A stretch of 33,256 nucleotides of DNA, taken from Sporosarcina sp. Lineage in GTDB: Bacteria; Bacillota; Bacilli; Bacillales_A; Planococcaceae. The stretch covers positions 1 through 33,256 of the forward strand of contig NZ_JARICI010000053.1 of the NCBI RefSeq assembly GCF_029257255.1. Reading direction: 5' to 3'. Made by a program: the position numbers and the translations under genes. The notes below the pieces were generated by a model. The model did not search any database. It saw only the letters and a program-made list of their open reading frames with translations, and had not been told where the DNA came from. Below are positions 16,961 through 24,753 of the stretch, in pieces; the first letter of the stretch is position 1; each line of letters starts with the position of its first letter.

Positions 16961-17002
16961 AAAAATTGCTTCCCCTTTTGACTAACGGAAGGGAAAGCAA
17001 TT
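16961..17002 (-). terminator. terminator after actP
   Basis: On the minus strand AATTGCTTTCCCTT pairs with AAGGGGAAGCAATT (one U-G pair), followed by a T-run. It lies between actP and the DUF294 gene, so read-through or a separate promoter feeds the latter. I see no clear promoter in the remaining gap. Confidence 0.8.
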
Positions 17003-17027
17003 CATTAATTAAGAATATTACAGAAAA

Positions 17028-18575
17028 TTAGTTATCAAGCTCTTTGTATCCAGTTTCCGCTTTGAAACGTACTTCTGCATACGCAACTTCGTCTTTTTCA
17101 TGACGCTTGGAGCTCACCAATGTACCAATCACTGCAGCAAGGAAACCTGCTGGTACAGAAATGATAGCCGGATTAGCATACGGGAAGATTGGATTTCCAG
17201 TAATTAGTGTAGCCCCTTCAACCGGGCTCATAACACTTGGACTGATTGCAACTAGAACAAGTGCAACAATTAATCCTGTAAGCATAGATGCTACAGCACC
17301 AGTTGTGTTAAAACGCTTCCAATAGATTGTCATAAGAATTGTAGGCACGTTAGCGGATGCAGCAACACAGAATGCAAGTGATACTAAGAACGCTACGTTC
17401 AATTTCTCAGAACCTAAAGCTAGAAGGATAGAGAATACCCCAATTAAAATCGAAGCAATACGAGCTGCATTTACTTGTTGTTTCTCTGTAACATTACCAT
17501 TTTTAATAATCTGACCATAAAGATCGTGTGCAATTGCTGACGCTCCAGAAAGTACAAGTCCCGCTACAACAGCAAGGATTGTTGCGAATGCAACTGCTGC
17601 TACGAAGGATTCCAGTGCGTCACCGCCGAGAACTCCGGCAAGCATCGGTGCGGCCATGTTTCCTGCGGCGTTTTCTGCGATAATTGCGTCAGCTCCCACG
17701 AATTTCGCTGCTCCGAATCCTAAGAAAATAGTCATAACGTAGAAGATACCAATGATCCAAACAGAATAAATTACTGATGAACGAGCTGTTTTCGCATCTT
17801 TTACTGTGAAGAAACGCATTAAGATGTGTGGAAGACCAGCAGTTCCTAAAACTAGAGCAATCAATACTGAAATCAGACCGATTGTGTCTTTATATACGAC
17901 TCCTGAGTGAAGGAAAGCTTCGCCGTGAGGAGTAGCAGTTCTCATGGCATCAAACATTCCGATAAAGTTAAAGTTGAACTTTAGAAGGACTAGGAATGAG
18001 ATAACGATTGTACCTGCCATTAAGAGAATAGCCTTAACAATCTGCACCCAGCTTGTAGCGGTCATACCACCGAAAAGAACATAAATAAGCATCATAGTTC
18101 CCACAATAAGTACCGCTATCCAATATTCAATTCCAAAGAGTAATTTAATAAGTGCACCCGCTCCTACCAGCTGAGCAAGCATATAGAACATTACAATAGT
18201 GATAGTATTCAATGCCGCAGCTCCACGCACTTTCTTAGCGCCGAAACGTGCACCAATCATGTCAGCCATTGTAAATTTACCTAAGTTACGCAGTGGCTCA
18301 GCGATTAGGAAGAGTACTACCAGGTAAGCTGTAAGCCAACCAATACTATAGTAAAAACCATCAAAACCGTTAAGTGAAATCGCACCTGCGATTCCCAGGA
18401 ATGATGCTGCAGATAAGTAGTCACCCGCAATAGCCATACCGTTTTGCCAGCCTGTCAAAGAACCGCCTGCTGTATAGAAATCACTCGCAGTAGTTGTTTG
18501 TTTTGCCGCCCAGTACGTGATATAAAGTGTTAAAGCGATTACCGCGAAGAATATTACGTATGAAATCCAACTCAT
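17028..18575 (-). CDS. actP: cation/acetate symporter ActP (YwcA-like), SSS family
   Basis: This is a 515-residue sodium:solute symporter with about 13 hydrophobic segments. It opens with SWISYVIFFAVIALTLYITY and holds the ActP-type region DFYTAGGSLTGWQNGMAIAGDYLSAASFLGIAG (residues 33-65). ActP in E. coli takes up acetate and glycolate with a cation. The start ATG 18575 follows AAGGGGGT. It is 13 bp after a DUF485 gene, the standard partner (E. coli yjcH-actP, B. subtilis ywcB-ywcA). Catabolite repression is suggested by the cre site at 18980-18993. Specificity for acetate rather than another short carboxylate is inferred. Confidence 0.92.
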   Translation of the reverse strand: MSWISYVIFFAVIALTLYITYWAAKQTTTASDFYTAGGSLTGWQNGMAIAGDYLSAASFLGIAGAISLNGFDGFYYSIGWLTAYLVVLFLIAEPLRNLGKFTMADMIGARFGAKKVRGAAALNTITIVMFYMLAQLVGAGALIKLLFGIEYWIAVLIVGTMMLIYVLFGGMTATSWVQIVKAILLMAGTIVISFLVLLKFNFNFIGMFDAMRTATPHGEAFLHSGVVYKDTIGLISVLIALVLGTAGLPHILMRFFTVKDAKTARSSVIYSVWIIGIFYVMTIFLGFGAAKFVGADAIIAENAAGNMAAPMLAGVLGGDALESFVAAVAFATILAVVAGLVLSGASAIAHDLYGQIIKNGNVTEKQQVNAARIASILIGVFSILLALGSEKLNVAFLVSLAFCVAASANVPTILMTIYWKRFNTTGAVASMLTGLIVALVLVAISPSVMSPVEGATLITGNPIFPYANPAIISVPAGFLAAVIGTLVSSKRHEKDEVAYAEVRFKAETGYKELDN

Positions 18576-18588
18576 GAACCCAACCCCC

Positions 18589-18915
18589 TTATTTTAGAAC
18601 GTTTTTCTCTATGATTTTATCAACATCATTATCAAAATGCTTTGCTTTATTCATGTAAATTGAAGTAAACACCCATACCATGACGAACATGGAGAACGCA
18701 TAAATCCAAGTCCATGTCAGATAACCGATTGCCGGTGTTTCAAGAATCTTCGTGTAACCAGTTAAAAGTGGAAGTAAAAAGTACGCTGCGAAGAAAAAGA
18801 TTACATAAGGTCTTGAAAAGGTCTGTTTGCGTTTGACTAAGGCTTTAAAGTCTTCTGTTTCAACAATTTTCTCATAGTCTAATGTGGATTTCCCACGTGC
18901 CGTTTGATTGCTCAT
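18589..18915 (-). CDS. DUF485 small membrane protein (YjcH/YwcB-like), ActP partner
   Basis: A 108-residue protein with two membrane helices (YVIFFFAAYFLLPLLTGY at about 37-54 and WTWIYAFSMFVMVWVFTSIY at about 68-87) between charged ends. The domain is DUF485, almost always encoded just before an SSS acetate symporter. Here it is 13 bp upstream of actP on the same strand. The start ATG 18915 follows AAAGGGGAT. The role is not established; it may help assemble or regulate the symporter. Confidence 0.9.
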   Translation of the reverse strand: MSNQTARGKSTLDYEKIVETEDFKALVKRKQTFSRPYVIFFFAAYFLLPLLTGYTKILETPAIGYLTWTWIYAFSMFVMVWVFTSIYMNKAKHFDNDVDKIIEKNVLK

Positions 18916-18979
18916 TTGTTAATCCCCTTTCTATTTTATCTGATTTACTGCAATAATTGCCGAATCCCTCCATTTTCTC

Positions 18980-18993
18980 TGAAACCGCTTTCA
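18980..18993. promoter_or_regulatory. CcpA binding site (cre)
   Basis: TGAAACCGCTTTCA matches the cre consensus TGWAANCGNTNWCA at every position. It lies 65 bp before the DUF485 start, where CcpA-HPr-Ser-P binding would repress acetate uptake when preferred sugars are present. Acetate genes are known CcpA targets in Bacillus. Confidence 0.75.
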
Positions 18994-19276
18994 TCATAGC
19001 GCCGAATAGACATTATGTACCAGCGAAACAGGTTTTCGATTTGTTATAGTACACATGTAAACAATACCAAACGTTTACTTAACTTGCAATACCTTTTTTT
19101 GAAGATTTGTAAAATTAAATTTACTGAGATAAAGCAAGATCGGTATTGACATTAATCTAACAAAAGCCTGTGAAAGTTACAAGAACTATTTTTATTTTTC
19201 TTACTTTTATTTTTGACAACATATCAAAAACACTATTCAAATTTCCAGTTTTCGAGTGAAAATATATTTGATACTG

Positions 19277-19306
19277 TTAAAGAACAGCAAAAAGATGTAG
19301 TATACT
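19277..19306 (+). promoter_or_regulatory. gntR promoter with embedded palindromic operator
   Basis: TTAAAG (19277-19282), an 18-base spacer and TATACT (19301-19306) form the promoter. The -10 overlaps TAGTATACTG, whose GTATAC core fits the GTnnAC type of half-site used by FCD-type GntR regulators. A longer palindrome, TATACTGTATA, covers 19301-19311. This suggests autorepression. Confidence 0.5.
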
Positions 19307-19373
19307 GTATATCGTCATGATTAAGATAATGCTCATTGAGTAAACATATTATAGAGAAAGATGGTGTGTAATT

Positions 19374-20042
19374 TTGCCTATACCTACTAATCACTCACAA
19401 CCGATCCGTAAAACTGCCAAGGAAAATGCTTTCAGTCAACTGCAAAAATGGATTATTGACGGCACTCTTCAGCCAGGCGAAAAATTAAATGATGTGGAAC
19501 TTGCTGATGCACTTGGCGTCAGCCGGACACCGATACGGGAATCTCTTCAGCTTTTGGAAGTACAAGGCTTCGTACAGATGTTTCCTGGTAAAGCAACTCA
19601 AGTAACGGATGTTGAGCGAGAATCTATTTCAGAACTTCTGCCTCCCCTCGCGGCACTGCAGGCTTTATCAGCGGAACTCGCCATACCCAACCTGACAGAA
19701 AATGTTATAAAAAAATTACGCGAGACAAATAAACGTTTTGCACAGGCTGTTGAAAAAGAAGATTATTTCCAAGCTTTGAAAGTAGATGAAAAGTTCCACC
19801 AGATTATTGTGGATACTGCCAACAACCCCTACATTTCTTCTATGCTCGTCTCTTTGCAGGCGCATGTACGCAGATTATTTTTTCATAACTCCATCATACT
19901 CACTTCCCAATCAATTATTGAACATGAACAAATAATTGATTTGATGAGTATGCGGGACGGAGAGCAAGTTACGAAAGTAATGCGTGAAAACTGGCTGCGT
20001 GCAATCGAAGAATTTCATTCCATAGAGAAAACCAATTCATAA
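19374..20042 (+). CDS. GntR family transcriptional regulator, FCD subfamily
   Basis: A 222-residue regulator. Residues about 12-75 are a winged HTH (AFSQLQKWIIDGTLQPGEKL, VELADALGVSRTPIRESLQLLE). Residues about 85-210 are the all-helical FCD domain. It carries metal- or ligand-binding acidic and His residues (DEKFHQIIVD, EHEQIID) as in FadR/LutR relatives. The start is TTG 19374, preceded by GATGGTGT, a modest ribosome binding site. It is divergent from the DUF485-actP operon and converges on brnQ. The ligand is unknown; an organic acid is likely for the subfamily. Control of actP or of itself is inferred from position. Confidence 0.88.
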   Translation: MPIPTNHSQPIRKTAKENAFSQLQKWIIDGTLQPGEKLNDVELADALGVSRTPIRESLQLLEVQGFVQMFPGKATQVTDVERESISELLPPLAALQALSAELAIPNLTENVIKKLRETNKRFAQAVEKEDYFQALKVDEKFHQIIVDTANNPYISSMLVSLQAHVRRLFFHNSIILTSQSIIEHEQIIDLMSMRDGEQVTKVMRENWLRAIEEFHSIEKTNS

Positions 20043-20048
20043 ATTATC

Positions 20049-20088
20049 AAAAAACAGGATCCGATTTCAAACTCGGATCCTGTTTTTA
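20049..20088. terminator. bidirectional terminator overlapping the end of brnQ
   Basis: AAAAACAGGATCCGA (20050-20064) is fully complementary to TCGGATCCTGTTTTT (20073-20087), with T-runs at each outer end. The right arm lies inside brnQ, encoding its last codons; the brnQ stop is at 20067-20069 in the loop. Confidence 0.9.
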
Positions 20089-21434
20089 TTACTATTTTTA
20101 TTGGACAGAACAACTGCCAGGCTTAAGATCACTGTGACCACCAACACTGGTATCAGCCAGCCGATTCCTTCCGCATAATAGGGAATGTAGTGTAAGTATG
20201 CTTTATTGATAGCAGAAATCCAATTAGGCAACGGATGATCAACCAATGAATAAAATTTCACAAGTGCTTCAATTGAACTGACCAAAAAGGCAGTAGCTGT
20301 TGCCATTTGGTAAACTAGCTTCGACTGATGAAACAATGGACCTGTGAAAGTTAGTAAGATCAGCACCATAGCCAGAGGATAAAGCAGCACTAGAACAGGC
20401 AGTGAGAAATTGATGATGTTTGCCAGCCCGAAATTTGCTACCGCCAGACAGAAGGTAGAAAATATCACCACGAACCCTTTATAGCTAATTACAGGTATGA
20501 TCGAATGAAAATATTCCCCACAAGCTGTCATCAGACCGATCGCAGTCGTTAAGCACGCCAACATGATAACGATCCCGAGCAGCACAAATCCAACTGAACC
20601 AAAATAATACGAAGCCGTCTCACTTAAAACCGCTCCCCCTGAGTTTACATAGCCAATCGATTCAACTGAAGCTGCACCCAAATAGGCGATTCCGAGATAG
20701 ATAATGGCAAGGAAACCTGCCGCTACAAAACCAGTTTTAATAGTGGCTTTCAAAATTTGTTTTTTATCGGTAATTCCCATCGACTGAACAGCTTTTATGA
20801 CGATAATACCGAACACTAGCGAAGCTAATGCATCCATTGTATTGTAGCCTTTTAAGAAGCCTGTAAAGAATGCTCCATCTGTATAAGGAATCTGTGCATT
20901 CTGAATCACGCCCATCGGCTTGAAAATCGTCATAGCAATAAGACCGATTAGCAGAATAATAATCATTGGGGAAAGCAGCTTGCCGATTCTATCCACAATT
21001 TTTGCAGGATTTAATGACAGCCACATGCTAATACCGAAAAATACAACGGTAAATAAAAATCTAGCGAGTGCTATCGGAAAACCGTTGAGAAAAGGTGCAA
21101 CGCCTATATCAAATGCTACCGCTCCCGTTCTCGGCGCTGCAAAAAATGGACCGATTGTTAAATAAAGAATAGATGTGAACAATAACGCGTATACAGGATG
21201 GATCCGGCTTGCCAGATCTTGTAAGTCTTTGCTGCCGGAAAATCCAATTGCCAAAATACCAAGAAACGGCAGGCCGACACCTGTAAACAAAAATCCAAGC
21301 ATCGCTTTCCAAGTATGTGTACCAGCGAGCTGGCCGAGTTCTGCTGGAAAGATTAAGTTCCCAGCTCCGAAAAATAATGCGAACAGCATGACACCGATCA
21401 CAAGACTAGATGAAAATGATAATTTTTTCTCCAT
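20067..21434 (-). CDS. brnQ: branched-chain amino acid transporter, LIVCS family
   Basis: A 455-residue carrier with 12 hydrophobic segments for uptake of leucine, isoleucine and valine with a cation. The family signature is near the N-terminus: MLFALFFGAGNLIFPAELGQ (residues 16-35). The start ATG 21434 follows GGGAGGA. The last residues SNKNSNKNRIRV extend past the final helix and are encoded by part of a terminator hairpin. The promoter is at 21497-21525. A palindrome upstream may be an operator; no T-box or riboswitch is visible. Confidence 0.93.
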   Translation of the reverse strand: MEKKLSFSSSLVIGVMLFALFFGAGNLIFPAELGQLAGTHTWKAMLGFLFTGVGLPFLGILAIGFSGSKDLQDLASRIHPVYALLFTSILYLTIGPFFAAPRTGAVAFDIGVAPFLNGFPIALARFLFTVVFFGISMWLSLNPAKIVDRIGKLLSPMIIILLIGLIAMTIFKPMGVIQNAQIPYTDGAFFTGFLKGYNTMDALASLVFGIIVIKAVQSMGITDKKQILKATIKTGFVAAGFLAIIYLGIAYLGAASVESIGYVNSGGAVLSETASYYFGSVGFVLLGIVIMLACLTTAIGLMTACGEYFHSIIPVISYKGFVVIFSTFCLAVANFGLANIINFSLPVLVLLYPLAMVLILLTFTGPLFHQSKLVYQMATATAFLVSSIEALVKFYSLVDHPLPNWISAINKAYLHYIPYYAEGIGWLIPVLVVTVILSLAVVLSNKNSNKNRIRV

Positions 21435-21496
21435 ATGCTTAAAAATCCTCCCACAAAAGACAGTGCTTTTCTGTATGCAATATATTACGTTTTCTC

Positions 21497-21525
21497 ATCT
21501 TACCCTTAGTTATTTAGAAAATCAA
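21497..21525 (-). promoter_or_regulatory. sigma-A type promoter of brnQ
   Basis: On the minus strand TTGATT (21520-21525), a 17-base spacer and TAAGAT (21497-21502) lie about 65 bp before the brnQ start. Confidence 0.65.
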
Positions 21526-21548
21526 CCGCCTGCCAAATCATTTAACTT

Positions 21549-21564
21549 TTGGCACTATTGCCAA
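21549..21564. promoter_or_regulatory. inverted repeat upstream of the brnQ promoter
   Basis: TTGGCA and TGCCAA are separated by four bases, about 24 bp upstream of the -35 element. The location suits an activator or repressor site. No matching regulator is identified. Confidence 0.35.
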
Positions 21565-21626
21565 CCAACTGATTATTTTCTTTGCAGTTATGCCACAACA
21601 GTTTTTTTCATTGATTTTTAGTTAAT

Positions 21627-21657
21627 AGAAAAAACCGGTTGCAAAATCGCAGCCGGT
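21627..21657 (-). terminator. terminator after sbcC
   Basis: On the minus strand ACCGGCTGC pairs with GCAACCGGT (one mismatch) and is followed by TTTTTT. It ends the sir2-sbcD-sbcC transcript. Confidence 0.75.
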
Positions 21658-21678
21658 CTACATCAAACATTTATCAAA

Positions 21679-24600
21679 TTAATTTATAACAAATTTAGTC
21701 TTACTATATCCTTCTCTCATCTTAGACACCTGAAGAGTGGCAGGGATGGCTTCTTTCATTTCGTCAATATGTGAAATGATTCCAATCATTCGTCCAGACT
21801 GCTGCAGCGCAATCAACGTGTCGATGGCTTTTTGAATCGCTTCCTCATCTAAAGCGCCAAACCCTTCATCAATAAACAGCGTCTCCATGCGGACAGCTCC
21901 TTGGAAGCTTTGAATGACGTCAGCCATGCCTAGCGCCAGACAAAGTGAAGCATTGAACTTTTCTCCGCCCGACAGTGTCTTCACATCGCGTGTTTGGCCT
22001 GTATAGGCATCATGCACGTCAATACCCAATCCGCTCTGCTTCCCTCTTGTTTCCTGACGGTCGCTCCTGACCAATTCATACTGTCCGTTCGACACATCAC
22101 GCAGTCGGATATTAGCTGCCTGAATAATCCGCTCTAAATACTCTATTTGTATATAGCGTTCAAATGATATTTTCAAGCGATTTTGCCCACGGACAATATC
22201 ATATAAATTCGTGATCTTGCCATGAGTACTTTCTAATTCTGCCTCACGCTTTTTGCTTGTCTCCAGCTGGATAAGCAGCTCTTCTGCAGACTTTTTCCAG
22301 CCTTCAGACTGATTGAAGAGCGCAAATGCCTGTTCATATTGATTTTTCAGCAACTCTACTTGCTGCTGCAGTGCATGCAGGTCGATCGGCTGTTTATCCT
22401 TTACAGATTCTCTCAATTCATTCAAAGCAGCCTGCAGTGTATGAAGTGACTGAGCATATGTCTGCAGTCGCTGTTGAATTTCCTGACGCTCTTGTATTGG
22501 CAGTTTCACCAGAAGATAGCCCTCCTGTGAATCAAAGCCTTCTTCCGTCAGACGCTTTTCAAAACCAGCCTGACTCGCCTGCAGTTTTTCTCTCATTTCT
22601 GCAGCTGCCTGCTTTTCCATCTGCTCGCGAGAATCCATTTTCGTTCGTAATGTATGGACATCCTGCAGCTTCTGCTGAATCGCTTTCCAGACATTCTCAA
22701 GCTCCGTGCTAACTGCTTCTTTTGTCCGGATTTTCTGCTGCAATGCTGACAATTCCCGAATCTCTTCTGGTATTTTTGAAATCGAATGATTATACACTGC
22801 CTGTTTGGTTTCCCATTCACTTTTTGTTTCATTGTACAGCTGCTCTAATTTTTTCATTGCAGCAAGTAATTCGTTATTCGCTGTTTCTGCTTTATCACTT
22901 TCCGCTTTTTCTATCTTTACCAGTTCTCTGTTCTTTCGCAGCTGTCCGACTTTGTTCTCCAGTGCCGCCGCTTCTGCTTTGTAATCACGATCCAATACAA
23001 TCTGTTGCTCTTTCAGTTCTTTATTAAGAAGCTCCAGCTGATTCAAAACTTGCTGCCATTCCGCATGCTTCGAATGAAAATATTGCTCCTTCGCAAGCCA
23101 TTCTTTCTTCGCTTGATCTAATTGTTGCTTTGTTACATGCTCATTTTCTCCGTCAACCGCTTTATTCGGATGATGGCTGCTGCCACATACAGGGCAGGCC
23201 TGTCCTTCTTGTAATGAAGTAGCAAGCAATATCGCCTGACTGCCAATCCATCGACTTTCAAGTGCTTGGTAATCTGCTTCAAAGCGTTCATTTTCAGCTT
23301 TTGCCATTATAAATTGCTGCTCAATTTCTTCGGCCTTATGAGTTTGCTGTTCGAAAATTTTCTGCTGTTTTGCATTGGCGGTCACTTTTGCCAGTTCATC
23401 TACATACGATTCATAATCCTCCAGCCCAGCTTCCAGTTGTTTAATCTTTTCTTTTTGTAATTCCAATGAAGTCTGTCGCTGTTCAAGCAATTGCTGCTCC
23501 TGCATTAGTTGTGCGGAAGCCTGAATGAATTTTTTCTCTAACTGCACTAAGTACTGGCGTTCATTGGTAAGACCCGAAACGGCAGGCAGCAGACTCTTCA
23601 AGGCATGTAGATCTTCTTTCAAATCATTTCGTTCACCTTCGCGTGCTTGTTCTTGCTCGTAAGATACTTTGGCAGCGGCCAGTTGTCGATTGGCATCCGC
23701 CAGAAGTAAAACTGCTTCTTCATAACTTTTATTTTTCTGGAGCAATTCAGCTTCATTCGATTTCACTTGCAGCTCGAAGTCTTCCAAGCGAGCTGCGCGT
23801 TCGGCTGCATGATAACGTTTCTCCAGCTCTTCCATGTGATCTTTTTGATCATGCAGCTGCTGTAATTCAGCTTCACGCTTTTTTAGTTTTTCAAACTGTT
23901 CATTGATTGAACGTGCTGCATGAAGTTCTTTTTGTTTTTCATCATGCTGACGATAAATCTTTGTATACTCTTCATGTTTCTCTATAGACTGTTGCTGATA
24001 ATAAGTCCGTTCTTGCTGCAACCCCGATACCAGTTGATAATAATTCGGATATTCTGCTTTCAGTTCGGCAAATAAAAGTGTCTCACGCTCCGGCAATTTT
24101 GCAGGAATTTGGTGAAGCACTGCGTCACTCATCTGTTTCTCACGAAGATATTCCGCATTCGCCTCATCTTTTTTTACTTTCAATCGATCGACAAGCTTCT
24201 GATATGGCTCCGTCTTGAAAATTTTGCGCATAATCGCTTCCTTGTTGGCTGTATCTGATGTCAGGAATTTACGGAATTCCCCTTGTGGAAGCATCATAAT
24301 CTGACTGAACTGTGCATGCGTGAAGCCCAGAAGTTCCTCTATTTTATCATTCACCTCTGTGACGATTTGGCGGTCAGTTACCGGAATCGAATGTGTCTCA
24401 GTCTCTTCAAATAACTCACATCGCCCAAGTGTGTCCGATTTATTCCCTTTTTTCCGGTAAGGAATCTGACGCAGCACTCGATACCGCTTCTGATGAATAT
24501 CAAATGTCAGTTCCACAGTTGTCTGGACATCGTCATCTGCAAACTGACTGCGCAACGCCTTCGTATCTGTACGATCTTCTCCGCTCGCCTGCCCGTATAA

Positions 24601-24753
24601 TGCGAAACAAATCCCATCAAAGATCGTTGTCTTTCCAGCTCCTGTCTTTCCGGAGATGACAAATAAACGATGCTCTTTCAGATCCCGGAAATCAACGGTC
24701 TCTTTATCTTTGTAAGGGCCAAACGCTGTCATCGTTAATGTGATCGGCTTCAT
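21679..24753 (-). CDS. sbcC: SbcC exonuclease subunit (Rad50-like ATPase)
   Basis: A 1024-residue SMC-like ATPase that acts with SbcD to cleave hairpins and DNA ends. The N-terminal Walker A is SGKTGAGKTT (about residues 34-43). Long coiled coils occupy the middle. The zinc hook is CPVC near residue 519. The ABC signature LSGGEKFNASL and Walker B LFIDEGFGALD are near the C-terminus. The length is somewhat below that of B. subtilis SbcC, plausibly from shorter coils. Its start overlaps the sbcD stop by 4 bp, so translation is coupled. A terminator follows. Confidence 0.95.
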   Translation of the reverse strand: MKPITLTMTAFGPYKDKETVDFRDLKEHRLFVISGKTGAGKTTIFDGICFALYGQASGEDRTDTKALRSQFADDDVQTTVELTFDIHQKRYRVLRQIPYRKKGNKSDTLGRCELFEETETHSIPVTDRQIVTEVNDKIEELLGFTHAQFSQIMMLPQGEFRKFLTSDTANKEAIMRKIFKTEPYQKLVDRLKVKKDEANAEYLREKQMSDAVLHQIPAKLPERETLLFAELKAEYPNYYQLVSGLQQERTYYQQQSIEKHEEYTKIYRQHDEKQKELHAARSINEQFEKLKKREAELQQLHDQKDHMEELEKRYHAAERAARLEDFELQVKSNEAELLQKNKSYEEAVLLLADANRQLAAAKVSYEQEQAREGERNDLKEDLHALKSLLPAVSGLTNERQYLVQLEKKFIQASAQLMQEQQLLEQRQTSLELQKEKIKQLEAGLEDYESYVDELAKVTANAKQQKIFEQQTHKAEEIEQQFIMAKAENERFEADYQALESRWIGSQAILLATSLQEGQACPVCGSSHHPNKAVDGENEHVTKQQLDQAKKEWLAKEQYFHSKHAEWQQVLNQLELLNKELKEQQIVLDRDYKAEAAALENKVGQLRKNRELVKIEKAESDKAETANNELLAAMKKLEQLYNETKSEWETKQAVYNHSISKIPEEIRELSALQQKIRTKEAVSTELENVWKAIQQKLQDVHTLRTKMDSREQMEKQAAAEMREKLQASQAGFEKRLTEEGFDSQEGYLLVKLPIQERQEIQQRLQTYAQSLHTLQAALNELRESVKDKQPIDLHALQQQVELLKNQYEQAFALFNQSEGWKKSAEELLIQLETSKKREAELESTHGKITNLYDIVRGQNRLKISFERYIQIEYLERIIQAANIRLRDVSNGQYELVRSDRQETRGKQSGLGIDVHDAYTGQTRDVKTLSGGEKFNASLCLALGMADVIQSFQGAVRMETLFIDEGFGALDEEAIQKAIDTLIALQQSGRMIGIISHIDEMKEAIPATLQVSKMREGYSKTKFVIN

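Larger units (their letters stand above)
18916..19373. other. 458-bp intergenic regulatory region between divergent DUF485-actP and gntR
   Basis: It holds the cre site at 18980-18993, a GTAAAC/GTTTAC pair near 19057-19078 that might be a regulator site, and the gntR promoter at 19277-19306. A clear -35/-10 pair for the DUF485-actP operon is not visible. Open frames here (for example one starting near 19016) lack ribosome binding sites and I do not call them. There is no RNA gene or repeat. Confidence 0.55.

Noticed and set aside
19016..19153. A 45-codon plus-strand frame in the actP-gntR gap
   Set aside because: No ribosome binding site precedes it, the composition is unremarkable, and it covers likely regulatory DNA.
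21550..21564. Possible sigma-54 promoter (TGGCAC...TTGC) upstream of brnQ
   Set aside because: The spacing between TGGCAC and TTGC is two bases rather than five and the orientation is away from brnQ. It is better read as a palindrome.
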